Part shown: positions 31,501-45,700 of the stretch, in pieces | Layout of the letters: every line of letters begins with the position of its first letter | Position numbering within the stretch: position 1 is the first letter of the stretch | NCBI GenBank assembly: GCA_035041965.1 | Contig: JAPYMA010000858.1 | Span: forward strand, 124,001-188,000 | Length of the DNA stretch: 64,000 nucleotides | Reading direction: 5' to 3' | Source: Anisakis pegreffii | Taxonomy: Eukaryota > Nematoda > Chromadorea > Rhabditida > Anisakidae | Made by a program: the position numbers and the translations under genes | The notes under the pieces: model-generated | Database searches by the model: none | What the model was told of the DNA's origin: nothing | Seen by the model: the letters and a program-made list of their open reading frames with translations, nothing else

Positions 31501-34500
31501 ATTGCTTTCGGTAATTATATTTGTCTGGATCATTCTTTTCTATTTACTGGATCTCGTCTTGCTTACGAAATGTGTTTGCTGCGTTTTAATGCTATTAGCA
31601 TTCAATTGTGTTTCTTCGCGCAAACGCATCGAAAGGCATTATGGTATAACAACGCACATGCATGGAAGCTCGTCATCGGAAATACATTTCGCTATTTTGC
31701 TCGTGCTATAACTATGCAATCGGTTTTGATTAATACTATAAAAATCAGTTGACTACATCAGCGCACTAATTTATAACTGGTTCAGTATGATATTCTAAAG
31801 GGATTTATTGCTTATTTTAGGGATTCTGATGGCCTTCTAAAATTTTTCTTCTAATCTATACCGACAAGAACTCTTACAATCGTTTTCATTCCACTCACGG
31901 CAACTCAATGAGCTTTCAAAATTTTCATCCAACTCAGTTTTCATAACACATATGACAGACTTTTTGATAGCATAGCTCCACTAATTATAAGATGGACCGG
32001 GATATTTCAAGATTGAGAACACACATTAAGCAATGACGGGATCAGTTTGCTAGGGTTTATCTCTGATGTAGATTGTGAATTTGAATCGCTCCCAATCGAA
32101 AATAATCACCAACTAGCACAATCGCATCGTATGCAATTTGAGGTAAATAATATTGTAAATAAATAGAAAACGAACGCGTGGCACAACTGCATCCATCCTC
32201 GGCCAGTTGGATGGCCAGTCCAAGAAACCGCGATGACGATCGAAGTCCGAACGGAACTGCAAATTCAGAGACATTTTACTACGACGGATATCCGATGTGA
32301 TGTTTTATTACTCATAAAATCATTTCAGTCATCAAAATAAGCATTCTCAAAGACGGATTTATCGCATGGATCGAAACCGTTTATCGATATCTAATTGATG
32401 ACAGACTTTTCGAGGTGAATCGAAATGGAATAATCAGTTCTTTCGAATATAAAACCATCTAAAAATAATACAGTAAAGAGCAGCTCATGCGTATCTTAAG
32501 TAGATCGTGTTTTACCGTAATTTGCAGAATGTATTAGCTGCTGCCAGAATGCTGCAGGGATCATTCATTCTTTCACGTGTTTCTATCGTGTATGAAGTCT
32601 ACTTAAGTCTTCAAATGCACCAAAAAGCTCAAACGAGCATTTCAATAAACTCGCAAATGGTTTCAATAACCTCATTACTCAAGCAATACCTCATGATAAT
32701 AACTTCCTCTGAGATTTGCAATCATTCGCCATATGTCAGCAGGATTAGTCCATTAAAAATTATTTTCAACATATTTTATGTGGAAATGCTTCGATTAGGT
32801 CAAAGAGATGATACGGAAAACACATCAGAGAAGATAAATCAACCTCATTTGAAGAAAATTTAACTCCAATAATCATTCACATGAATGATATTTTCACTCA
32901 CATATACCTTCAATTAGAAAATTATTTTTGTTCAGCGATTAGTTTTTTCTCAAGCAGTGAATGTCATTTTGAATGGTGAATATCATTTCGAATGGATCTG
33001 TTCAATATGCGTTGAAAAAATGAGGAAAAAAATATCTCGGAATTCACGTCCAATACTGAGAATAACAGCCAATTAAATAATCTTCATTCCCTAATGAAAA
33101 GCCCCATTCCTTACAAACGACTTTAACGATGTCTTATGTAAACGATTCGAGTCATCGGAAATATGGTTTGAGATTCAATAACACAAAAAATTTGCCATCT
33201 TCTCCATTTTCAAATGGTCCTCGTGTTTCGAATACAATAAGCAACTGAAATGCTCGAACCAGATGCCGATAGTAGCAGCTGGCTTGTTACCCTAGCAACA
33301 AACGAATGCCTGGATCTTGGATAATGCCCCACGAGCAACATTTTGAATCACGCAATGAACGTATAAATTAATAAGGTCATACAACTTTTTGTTCACGAAT
33401 TCGCGCATAGTTGTTCGGCTGACACAATCTATTTCAACGTTTTCCGGCACCCGCAAGATGGATAGCTGCCATCGGTAGCCAAAATAACTTCATATTAAAG
33501 CAAAGCAGACCCACATACTCCATGCTCACAATATCAAATTTATAAGAAAAAGAATGGCATCCAGAAAATTTTGATGTGTTTATTTTGGCGATTCAACGTA
33601 AAATGACACAAATGACTGGAGGGAGATGAGTTCACGATTGATGATTATTTATTGTGATGATATACGTAAATGTGAGGTGTGGTTTGTTTGTGCATTGAGT
33701 TGATGTTATTTCATAGAGATGACTTCATCTATATGTATGTGTAGGTATATGCGAAACGAAAGGTACTAGTGACAGTAAATTAGGATAAATCACGTTGATT
33801 GCAACCATAATTATTGTGCGTGTGTATGTGCTTGCTGAAATGTGTGCATCATGCATTCTATTCGGCACCACTTCAAACACGTACCAATACGCATAACACA
33901 TTACAGGTATTGCGTTCAAGCGGCCTATTTTCAAAACGTTCTTCATTTCAAAGAGGATTATTTTTTCTCTTCGCTCTCTATTATTCCCACATGATTTGCA
34001 TCAATCATTTAGCGTTATCGCTTCATTTTTTATTCCAGAACAAATCACTTTTAAGACCTTTCATCTTCAATATCTCAGAGTTTTCACACACAAACACACT
34101 CAATGCATTTCAACAGGTTTCCATAGCAGCCACCTATTATATCAATAAACAATCTCATTCAAAATGCAACTCTAATGGTACCATTGAAATGGGGAAAATT
34201 CCCATGAGGAGGCTCGTTGTTTTTTGAAAACTTCAGATTAAATATTCTGTTGGAATATGATTGCCGAATGTGATCACTCATGTGCTTTGCGCATAAATAA
34301 TGATGCGCATCCTTTGGGAACTAATTTATACATTTGCGATTCTTAAGAGGACCACTGAAATTTGTACCGAATGTCTGCTGCGATTCATGAATTGACAACT
34401 TAAATCAACAATTTTCGAATGACTTTCAAAATTGACTTCACTTCACTTCTTCAGTACGGTCGTAAATCATGAAAATTATCGCCTGATGGCCTTTGTTCAA

Positions 34501-36390
34501 ATTTTCATTTCTATCAAAGTCATTGATTGAGCAAGATGATGACGATTTAACATTATAAACTAGGAACCTATACAAATGTGAATTGCAATTTCAATGAATG
34601 TATGAATGGGATGCGAAAATGTGTGTCTTTTTTTGAAAGCGAAGATTTGAATTCGCCTCGAAATATTCCATGCATATCAACACTTAATGATGCGTTTAAA
34701 ATATTTTGCATTCAGAAGTTTTCCTTTCTCCATTCTCTTATATTCTCACTTGTAATTGCATATGTCAAAAAATTCAATGTATAGAATTTTGTTCAACTGG
34801 AATTCCTTTGAAATGTCGTCAACTGACAACAAAACAGTAATAAAAGACATCTCATAGCCAAAGCAGTCCTAATCGGTGGTGAATAAACACCGGATATGTT
34901 TACTTTACATAAACAGTAAAGGGATAAATGTGTTCAGTACACACCTGATGGAAATAAATTTGTCTTTTTCAAAAAAAATCAGACCTATCAAGGGCAATTG
35001 CGTCTTCATTTTCGATGATGACTCAAAAGTCAGCATTCCAAATTGAAAGATGTTTTTCTTCCTTTCAATCAATCAACTTTTAGAACGAAATTTGACAGCT
35101 CAATTTAAAAAAGTCTGAATCATGTTTGAATGGTGTCTGATTGCTTTGATGGCTGCTTAAAACGACGAATGTTAGCGTAGAATGAGAGTTGATGCAAATT
35201 GAAATGACATTTTTATGAACACAAACAAATGTGTTGAGCAGTTGAAGAACAGATGGTTGTTGCCATTGAATGTTCGGCATTCAGCATTAAAACTAACTGA
35301 CAAACAACAAATACTTTCAGTATCAAATTTATGGTCAAATATTTGAATATAACAAGACTATTTGCTGATTTCGATGGTATATGATGCATATTTCATGTTG
35401 TATTCTATGCAAATATGAACAGCAACATGACAACAAGTCACTTATCGAATCAAGTAACGATACACGAAGAGACTTCGTGATGAATTCGGTTGAGTTGGAT
35501 CACAGACTGTGTTTGCAAGCAATATGTGGTTTGCATTCCACACAAATTGAAACTCCACATTCAATAAAAGTAGCAAATGAAAAATAACAAGATTGATGAC
35601 AGTAAAACTGATGTCGATTGTGAAATGTATAATTTGAGTTTCATTTTTATAGCGATTTGGTGTCAAATAGAATTGAAATGATAAAATAAGAATGCGATGT
35701 TTGTGGAGTGGAGAAGCATCCAAATCGAATCATAAATCAAAAAACTGACTTCCAAACAATTTCAAGGATGAAAAACTAGTAAAATAACAATGAGACGGTG
35801 AAAGAATCATCAGAGACTGATATTATTTTGTAGTTTGAATCAAATGTCAATTGCGATAAAGTATTTCGCTTGACGTACGATCGAGAAGCCAATGAAAAGG
35901 CGATGTGATTCATTGCAAACATTTCGAGTATTCAATAGATGTTTTGATTAATTTCAACAATGAATCAAATTTTTACTGCAATTCGTTTCATACGAAGAAC
36001 ATTCTGTCACAAAAGAACGTAAGACAATTGGAAAGATCGCTGTGGAGAGCACAAAATGCATTTGCTTTTCATTTGCATTGTTCAACATCTCAGTGGATGC
36101 GTGCACCATCCATTCATCTTCATCTGTTAAAAAAAGCAATAGTTGTTGAAACATTTCAAAGTTTATGACGACCACATAGCAGCGTCAAGATTTTCGCACT
36201 GAATCAGTAGGAAGGAATGCTTTAGAGAGCGCCTGAAAAAGAAGATTTCAAGAAGACTCACCCTCATCATAAGTTCGCGAGGTTGTGGCCAGTCGATTGG
36301 CCAGTCATCCCAGCCCCGCATCCAGTCATCGTCATCCCAGAATGAACGTCTCAACTGCTCGTCCCTCCAATGTTTCTCAACAAGTGCCAT
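28538..36390 (-). CDS. Small heat-shock protein (alpha-crystallin domain) with long charged tail, 6 exons, 324 aa
   Basis: Exons 5' to 3': 36262-36390, 32176-32256, 30725-30910, 29965-30114, 29458-29632, 28538-28791. All join in phase (975 nt). The N-terminal arm is rich in Trp, Asp and Arg (SFWDDDDWMRGWDDW). The alpha-crystallin domain spans about residues 90-192, with FAVDVDAYQFRPEEIQV, DDTLLIEGRHED, KYQLPSDIDPVDV and GRLTVEA, the expected beta-strand signatures. An I-P-I motif (203-205) matches the C-terminal anchoring motif used in sHSP oligomers. The family holds unfolding proteins in an ATP-independent way. After IPI, about 118 extra residues are rich in Arg, Ser and Glu (RESPRERDRSESE-like), unusual for sHSPs, which normally end soon after the motif. 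The N-terminus resembles muscle-associated nematode HSP-25, but I am not sure enough to name it. The first intron is about 4 kb; opposite-strand frames in it are not convincing. Confidence 0.9.
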
Positions 36391-39300
36391 TGTTCCACGA
36401 CTTGATACCGTTGATCAAATGAAATATAATGTCACCAACTGGAATAATGCCTCAACAAGTTATATAATCCATTTACACAAAACAAGCCAATGCGGTGTAC
36501 GTAACCAGTTTCACAAATGATCTGACGCGGTGTCGACGCTGATATAAGTTTGTTCGAGAAGGCTAATTTGTAATACAACGGATGGTAACGAGACTGTAAT
36601 GTCGCAAAACAACTTAATTAGGTGCAATTTCGAAATGTGTGATGATCATATTTCAGAGTTGATAAGAGAGTACATGGAAGAGATTTGTGAGGCAATAATA
36701 GGGTAACGCATCGTTTGTTGTGGATCGTTAAAATATCGCGAATGTTTCACAAGAAACGATACGATTGAAAATACGTTCTCAACTGAAGCATTCTGATAAT
36801 AACAAGAACTGATCACATGAATAACATTCGATGCACTTTTTCACATCAAAGCTCAAAGACACGAGTTATTGTAAGTTGATTGAATGAGACATCATTCGTC
36901 GCCTACACCTTTTCAAGACTGAAACAGATGGGAAAGTTGACATGAGCAACAATTCCAACCTAGATATCGAGCCGAGAAGGAAGCAGGAGGTGGCAAGATG
37001 CATTCAAACAAAACTGAGATGAACAGTGAGGTGAATGAGTATCGTGTAGGCTTGAAAATAGCGACAACACAGACTGGGAAACATTATGGAACGATCGGAA
37101 GACTACTGTTTCACATTCACCGCCCATTGGAACGCTGCTGCGATCGATTGAGTTGGATTGGAAAATATTGTGAAATACGTCAAAAAGCGCAGTTTCTATA
37201 ATCTTCATTCTCGTGATCGAGCACTGCATTTTTCGCATTCCGAACAATTTTCATTATGGATTAGCGTTGGTTGCACTTTTTAATACGGATTAGACCAATG
37301 TGCCAGCTATAGACGACACATCAACATACATTTCCAAGAAAAAAAGCTTGTCTGGTTTTATCCAGTCTTACACAGCTATCACTAATAGGGTTTTGTCGAA
37401 GTTGTTTCATTCAAAAACAGCTCGAAATTTTCATGATTCATGATCCAACACGTGAGTTGGTTCCAAGCAAGCTTGTAAACAGTTGTTGCTTATATACCGA
37501 TCAAACATTCAGACAGTTACAATGAATATCACAGTTCATATCACACATTGATATTTGATCATATAGATCATATCACAACACAAGTTTCACTGAAATTAAG
37601 TGATGACAAATATTGCTAATGTTCAATCGTCAGGTGACTACAACATGTGTAGATGAAATGATCCCATTTTGGTAACATGAAAACCTCACTAAACTTTCGT
37701 GTTGAGCGAATTGAAAATCGGTTAAGTGAATTCAAAACAGTGCCCAAATGTGTTTCTAAGGATTATCCTTGACTGGATAAAAGGGGACAGAAGCGAGCTA
37801 TTAATTAACGTTGTTGATGCTTATATGAACGACGAAACATTCCAGTCAGTATTCGGTAATAAATATGCAACTCATTAAACTTACTTGAAGAACTTGTTGA
37901 ACTAGAACTAAAAGCAAAAAGCCTTAAGAGCTATCACCTGATGCTGGCAAACAATCCAGATGCTTTCGGTGAAGGTGTTGCTTTGTTTATGTCGATGTGC
38001 ACTTTATATATGAACCAAATCAACTGTTTCATCATCTCATCGAAATGTGGATCCGCCCATTACAACTGACAACATCTGATGAATTCATTAAGTTTTTGAA
38101 ATAATTGTGAGATGATGATTGATGAAATTTTTCATTACTCATTTCAAAACATGAGAGGGAGGTCGGAAGTGAGAATGGAGCGTTATGTATAACACATTGA
38201 TACAGATAGACGATCAGCTGGAATGAACGGCTGCAATGAATGATATCTTTCGAGACGCGAAAGTGGCAGAAAAGTGAAACGTCACAATGTCGAAATTTCA
38301 GTGTTCGAGGGTCGATGGTGAGAACCGTAAAAATAGCACAAATGTAGTTTGAAATTCGATTTTATTAGAGCTTTGTTGCGTATGAACTTCTGAAACAACT
38401 GTGCTAGCAAGGATGGTTTATTTCGTCGAAGCATTGCACTTATAAAAACAAACGAAGGAATTTGTTTGTGAGAATATGCCGAACGTTTGTTGATTTCATA
38501 TGGCTGCAATTCAAAAACATCGAAACGTGGCTAGCAACTGATAGGTGACGTGTGTATGCATACACATGCTGGGCGTATGAATAATCACTCGAATGAAATT
38601 TCACATCAGATGCGTAAAGCTGAATGAACTTTCGATGGAATTTGGTTATGATTCATTCTCTGCACTGAAAACGTTCCCTTGCACAACAAACCTATTATTG
38701 TCGTCGATCGGATTAACACAAACATGAGAACGTTCCAGAAGAATTTCGCAAAACAGATTCCTGTTTGTGCAATGCGGTGACTCATTGATTGCGTGGAACA
38801 GTTGTTGAGATCATCTGATCAGTAATTCTGCAAAGGTGGTCGTTTGCCGATCATTAATCACGGCTGCATGGAGACACACCTTCTGAATTTCATGTCATGT
38901 GAAATTAATCAATAGGAAATTAATGTTTCCATTAGGTTATTTATCAGTTTTCAGTACGAATTAGATAAGCCTCAGAATTTGTCGACGGTATCGTTAGTCG
39001 AATGCCAGAGCACAAGAATGTAATTGAGAAAGGTGCTGATATGATAGAGTGGTGTCAATTGGCAACAGTGATGAAATTTCAGACGAAACGTCTGTTGTCA
39101 AAGATACGTGGGCGAAGGGTATCTGTTCGTTGTGATATTCAGAAACCAACAAGTATGGATAATTTATTCAACAAAGTAGCACAAATAAATCGCGAAAAAT
39201 AAGCAGTCGTGATGTGATTTCCGTTCAACATTTAAAAATACCCTTGTATAATTTAAACATTCACGAATGTGCGTGATAACTATTATTCAACTTGCAGCGA

Positions 39301-39709
39301 TGATATTAGTTGAAATCAGTGTAAAAATCCGTTTCGAGTCGTAGGAAGAATTTATGGAAGAATAGAGAAAATGAGCGAAGAAGTTTGTTTTTCGAGTGAA
39401 GGAATGGATTAAAGTCGAATGGAGGAATTAATGAGAGTTATATGGAAGTTGATCTATCTTGCTGGCTATTCATCACATTTGCACTCAAATTGTCTGCATT
39501 TCACATTCTCATTTATTCATCCTTTCAGCAAAGATATCCTTAATCGATGTCGCAGAGGTTCACATCCCGCGAAACATAGCAAGTATTTGTCCACTTCACG
39601 ACTTTCATATAAATTAAATGGATATATTCAGTGAGTGAGAACGGATTCCATTAACAGACTACAGCAAAGAGGTACAATAAAATATTTTCTGTACATTAAA
39701 TATCACTTT
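36391..39709. other. Intergenic, upstream of the small heat-shock gene
   Basis: About 3.3 kb. The part next to 36390 should contain the small heat-shock promoter; a single inverted GAA/TTC pair (TTCGAGAA, near 36555) resembles half of a heat-shock element, too little to call one. Apart from a possible small gene at 39002-39202, listed separately, no exon could be supported. Frames at 36960-37247 (-) and 38282-38509 (-) lack any recognisable feature. Confidence 0.45.
39002..39202 (+). CDS. Possible small basic protein, 66 aa
   Basis: An ATG-started frame encodes a Lys/Arg-rich soluble protein (QTKRLLSKIRGRRVSVRC in the middle) with no Cys cluster, signal peptide or membrane segment. TTATCAGTTTTCAG, a strong nematode acceptor, lies about 45 bases before the ATG, so it could be a trans-spliced single-exon gene or the last exon of a longer one. 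I do not recognise it. The amino-acid composition looks more protein-like than the neighbouring chance frames, but that is the only support besides the acceptor. Confidence 0.3.
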   Translation: MPEHKNVIEKGADMIEWCQLATVMKFQTKRLLSKIRGRRVSVRCDIQKPTSMDNLFNKVAQINREK

Positions 39710-42700
39710 TCAATGCAGTTCATATGCGGAAACACTCGAAATTCTACGCTGTCGCCTCGCACCCTTCCAATGTGCACGACCAGTTCGCTTTGACTTGGCC
39801 CATTCCTGCTCATCAGCTGAAAGTTTCGCAAATCAGTGTCATCGAGCATTTTTTGATCATATCAGGTATCGGATAAATTGAATTGCAGTGATTGTGTTGT
39901 GATACGAACGCAATCTTCATACATGGTTAATGCGTTTACATGCGTTTTTTCGTGATTGCTCATCAACACTGGTTTTTGTTCAGGCACGGAAAGAGTGCAG
40001 TGTGTGAGTGTGCAGATAGGATGAAGATGGCGATAATTAAGTGAGTGAGATGAGAACGTGCTGCTCATGTGCAAAGGTTGTTGTTCGTTGCAGATGCAAA
40101 GGTGACTGATGCCTACAGCCAACGGGTGAACGGTGCGTAGCGTTCCTTTGGAGAATGCATTAAAAGAGGAAAGGAAGAAGGAAAAGAGGAGGAATGAAAC
40201 AGAAAGTGGAGAAAAGAAGGGGAGTAGAACGAAAGGGATAAGAAAGAAGAAAAAATAAGCGTAGAAAAATCCACTCTAAAATTCAGCTATTTTCATGGGC
40301 CAAACTGTTTTGCACAGTTCTCCCCCTCCCATCTGGAACAAATCCTGGCTAACTGTGCATTCAATTGACTTCGTTTGACTCGACTTACCAGATCCGAAAA
40401 TAAGGAATATGATGCTCACGGCAGCATTCATTACACCGGCTATAAGAAAAACAGTGCTCCATTCCTGCGCCGTACCCTGAATATGTTCTTGATTTAGCTT
40501 CCGCATAATTAATTTATGGTGTAATCACAAGTACATAAAAACCGTCTTTCAGCGAACCCCGCTATCACTTTTCCGGTTGATTATTCCGATCCGGTTCACA
40601 TATAGTCAAAAATCTTACCTGATCTTGCGTGTACCACTTTTTAAAAAGCAATTCACTGCAAACGGAAACATCACAATGATTGCAGTTTATCTCCTATACC
40701 AGTGGTTCTCATACGAGGTGAAATTACCCATTTTTGGTAATTTGGGCGTCTCGTGGGGAGAACAGAGGGGTCAGGAAATTCGTCTTTCGTGCAGTTGTTA
40801 TACTATGATAAAATGCCATTGTGATGATATTTTTTCACTTGGATATATAAATGCTATTAGTTTATGGCAGCACTCTTCTTTCTCCTATTTTCTGAGTATT
40901 TTTAGTTCGTTTAGATCCGTTACAAGATCTGAGCAAAAATCCGTTTGAAGAAGTTACAAGTATCTCGTGACTGCTGACATCGTATTGCCTGACATCGCCT
41001 CTCATGAGCAATAAAAATTGATTGAGCTCTTTGGGACGACAAAAAAGATCATTGATTTGGTGTAAGACGATCGTATTTCTGAATTTGATGATATCGAATT
41101 CTTTTTTCAATTTTAACAATTTTAAATTTTTCTATCGCTTGTGAATGTTTTTTCATCTGTTATGTAATAATACTTGTTTCGTGATGAACGATAACATTTC
41201 ATATGATGTTAATGACTGTAATGCTTGAAAAGTAGAATGGGAATTTTAGACTTAATGCACCTGTCACATCTCAAAACTCTCGATAGTTCGGATTTATTTT
41301 CATCCCTCTAAATAATTCTTACTCATTCATTAACATCACTTTGATGAAATGATTCGTTATCCGTTCCTCTCGAAGATAATTCCTCAAATGTTTACTGCAT
41401 CTTCCTTCTTCCTGAGTAATTGACTTGTTGTTGAATTTCATTTCTTTTATCGCTGAAGAATGTTTTTTTCATTGTTTTTCGTTTCTGATTGCCCACGTTC
41501 ATATTTTTCTGCTGTGGATAAATAAATTTCTCAAAATACTTCTTTCATTCCAGAAAATTAATTTCTTTCACACCACTGAGAAAATTCCGGACCGGTTTTC
41601 CTTTGTCAGTTTTTGGATCAGAAGCGTAGGGGGGAGGGTTGGGGTAACGGCGGCGTACCAGATCATCGAAATGGGTAATGGAGCCCCCGAGCGTGAGAAC
41701 CACTGTCTTATGCACTTATTTAGGCTGTTCAAAATGTGCAATTGATATATCTTACGTACATACCTTACGCTTAACTAAAGCAACCACATTTGGCGCGGCC
41801 ATGTTGGCGATTTGTCCGAAAATCATCGAAATTGAAATTAGTGTACCAGTGTAATTTGGAGCTAGACTTATGAGGCTGGTCATTGAGCCGGGTATTACGG
41901 CTGCTGCTCCTATTCCTGCAAAGGATTTTGAATGTCGGTAACAGTTCGTGATCTACTGAAATGGGTTGAACTATATGAACAAGCAAATTAAAATCATGAA
42001 TGTGAAATGCCATAAGAACACATAATAAGAATGCATTACGTGCCTTGTATGACCACCATCGCAATCGCTAACGTTGGTGTAGTGCAATCAACCAGGAATG
42101 ATATTACTAATAGTGTTGACGATTGTATAACACATCCTACAACGCATTCAAGTTCTATTTGCATTTGTTAGTGTAATTCGATGAACAATTCAGTGCAAAG
42201 TCTTACAATTAATTGCGAATTAGAACTGTTAATGGAATTTATGATCGATCAAAATAAAATTTGTAATAAACAGAGTGTGATATCGATGATCTGAAAAGTA
42301 TCAATACAATTCCAGCACATCAAATCATTTCTTCAGATTGATAATAATTGTTACAACCAATTACAAACCGGAGACTTGAAATATTTTGCACGCGACAGTT
42401 GGACTAAGAACTGAAGATCTTTTCAGTTTATCTGAGATGATGCCCATTATGTTTTTCGAAATAAGCTGCGTTATAAACGGTGCTGTTGTGAACCAACCAT
42501 TCTGAAATATTTCAGAGTTGCAGCTGGCTTAAACGAACCACTGCTTACTTCCTCTGTAACGAATTCGTCGACTTGATTGACTCACATGTGAGCTACATGA
42601 CTATTTGATGTCATTGTATCAAACTCTCATAAAATCAGGAAGTAGTGTAGAATTTTGCCCAGTTGCTAGAAGCTTGAAAACGTAGCAATTATGTGGTACT

Positions 42701-45700
42701 TCGTCAAAGATTCCCGAAGTATTATACGTCATTTCGGTTGAGACCGAAAAGCGCTTTCTGAATAAGAGACCAAAACAGATCGAATAAACTTTACGTTGAA
42801 TTTGATCACCACTAGAGTTTTCTCTGCATCAAAATTACCAGTATGACGCACTTATTTCAAGGGTATGAATACCAATCTCATAAAATTCGATTGTTCTCTT
42901 CGAATTCGGTTCTCATTCCATTTCTGTGATTAGTTTTCACTGTATGCGATAGAGTTATATCACTCCGAGCTTTACAATAGTCAAAATTGAACCTTATGTA
43001 AATCAACAAATAAAACTTCTTTATAGAAGGTTGGCAAGAACGCTTGAAACATTGTAGCTGTGTAGTTAGCAGCAAACGTCGATAATAGATCTGCGATCAT
43101 TGGTGCTGATAACGCTATTGACAGCCATGGAATGGAATTGATAACCATCAGCTGTAAAATGTGAGCATTTCAGATCAGTGAACGCTGTTCGCTTTCATCT
43201 GATGAATGTAGTATTAAATTGTATAGTTTAATATTATAGCATAGTATTAAACTCTCAGAAGTATTGTTCAATCATTTCATTAGCCAAACTGCATGAATGA
43301 TCAGTGATTCGCCAGTGTGTTCGGCAATGAATTTTTTTGCTCTCGATAAAGGTTGATTCGATCGACTTGTGCATGGCTATTAACGATGACGTTGAAGATG
43401 TATTCATTTTTGGGCTATGAATTTGATGTCGTATTATGAACATTCATGGCTCATCAATTTCAACGGTCAATTGAAGATGCATTACATTTGATTTATTGAT
43501 TTAGAAACCTGTTTATCAGTGTTTTCAACATATGTGCTGAGATAACGTTTCTCACGCTTCGAAGCCCATCTACTCTCATCGGGTGAACTCGAGACCAGCA
43601 AATACCACAAAACGATCCAAACGACACCAACTATGGCTGAAAAACAAATTACCAGTAAACTTTAAAATCAAGGGATCACATAACATTTGAACTGTAATTG
43701 AAATTATTTGATAAAATTTTTATCAAGAAATGTCAAATTGCGATAAAATCATAACTCTCCATTGAATTTGATATACTCACGACAATATCAGATTTAAGAG
43801 TTCGACCTAGCAGGTTCCTCTGAACTCATTCGATTGCATTGCTAACACTAAAACATCATGCTCATTGTCAGCACGATGATATGCTGAACGATTGTCAGTG
43901 GTTAATCGTTCTTCAATACTATCAATAGTAATGCCATTAGTTGCATTCGAATCCATTTCAAACGAATTGAATATTCTCGTACCGAGACAATAAAAAATAG
44001 ATGGCCATCCTCCGAGGAAGTCTGCTGTGCAAAGAGCTGAACCAATCACCGATATCGACGACGTGGCTACTTGATTGCCGGATGTATATATTGCAGCAAT
44101 GGTGCTGCGTTCAGTTTGAGGAAACCAGCGAGCTGCCAGAGAGGACATCGTTGGTAGCACAAGACCCTGCAGGTCAGCAGAATCACAGTAACTCATGAAT
44201 ATTTGAATGATGAACAGAATATTGTCGCATGACCTGATGGGCATTGTATGAAAGTGTCTGGTTTGTTTGCAAGCAAAATCCATAAGGAGCTAACAAACGA
44301 AACTGGCAAAAGTTCTTACTTCACCAAATCCCATGAGAATGCGCGCTGCAAAGAACGCATAATAGTTGACGTTTACGAGCAGTGGAGTTAACGCTGAGAT
44401 GAGCACATAGTCAGCGATGGCGATCATAAGAATTATCTTTGGGCTGAAACGGTCCGCAAGTATTCCACCAGGGAGTACCGTCACCAGACCACCATAATAA
44501 GTAGCCGAAAATAACGTCGATTGCATCGCTGGAGTCCATAACAGATGACCCTTTAACATACGAGGTACCATGTTCGAAGGTGTAGATGAAAAATTCCTTG
44601 AGTGCGAGTGTTTCGGTAGAAAATCGTTTAGCTAATCGGTTATTAACGAAACATTGTCGGATGGAAAAGCGTCGAGAGGATAACGTATCGACATATTACG
44701 AACTGTGATTACACATGGATTGGAGCTGAAGTGTTGACCTGAAGTAACCCGAAGATAAGGAAGTCTCGACCGGCCAATAACTTCATACTGACCCTCCGGG
44801 GAGGTGATAGGGATGAATTACTCACTATTTGGCTATGAAGACTTTTTGTCGACCCTCCTCAGGTTAGAGAACTGGAAAGGTGTCAACACCACTTCTGTCA
44901 TGGCAAACATTCGGCTATTCATTCAAGACACCATTCCGGAGGGTAAATATGAAGCTACTGTTTAGTCAGGACTCATCCAACTTCGAGTCACATTAGGCAC
45001 CTTGCCTCACGTGCACCAGAGTTTTCAATTATCCTGCGACACTATTTCAACTGAACCATTGTGTGGACACTTTTCTATTCTAGCGATTTTTCATCGACAT
45101 TTTTCCACATTCTCCAGTTTACACTTTTCATGGCACCCCAACTTATAATACGTACAGTCAGAGCATCTCATTAATGCGCAAAACTCATTAAAATCGATCA
45201 ATTATTATGAAAATCCAGTGAGATGACTTCTTCGTCCAAACTGACTGGGTTTTTACATTGATTTGGATTAATTTGGAATTGTCTTTAGAATATATTCAGA
45301 ATGTTGGACTGACACTTTGTGAACTTACATTGTATCCCGCGTTGACCATATTATCAGTTGTACCGTCTGCTTGACACACTCCACTCTTATCGATGTTTTT
45401 TGTCCAATTTACAGGCTTGTCTGGTGTGAATGCAGTTGCATTCACCATGCAAACCATTGCCATTCCAAGATCAGCTCGCATTGACGTGGCACAAAAAAAT
45501 GCTGCCGCCAACATGATGCCAACCGCGAAACGAAACGACGGAAACATTCGATAAGAATGATGCTTATCCACTACAGTGCAAGTGGACATCGTTGCCGGAT
45601 CCATTGCATCGCCCTCTCGTTCACTATGCTGAGCTGTTTGAGCATTATTGCTTTGCGGATCCTTAACGCTTTGACGATCGTCACTTTTATCGGTGCTCTC

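Noticed and set aside
33814..34227. 137-codon plus-strand frame inside the large first intron of the small heat-shock gene
   Set aside because: No recognisable domain, composition dominated by His, Phe and Ser, and no splice or start context; likely chance. The 118-codon frame at 32507-32863 was rejected for the same reason.
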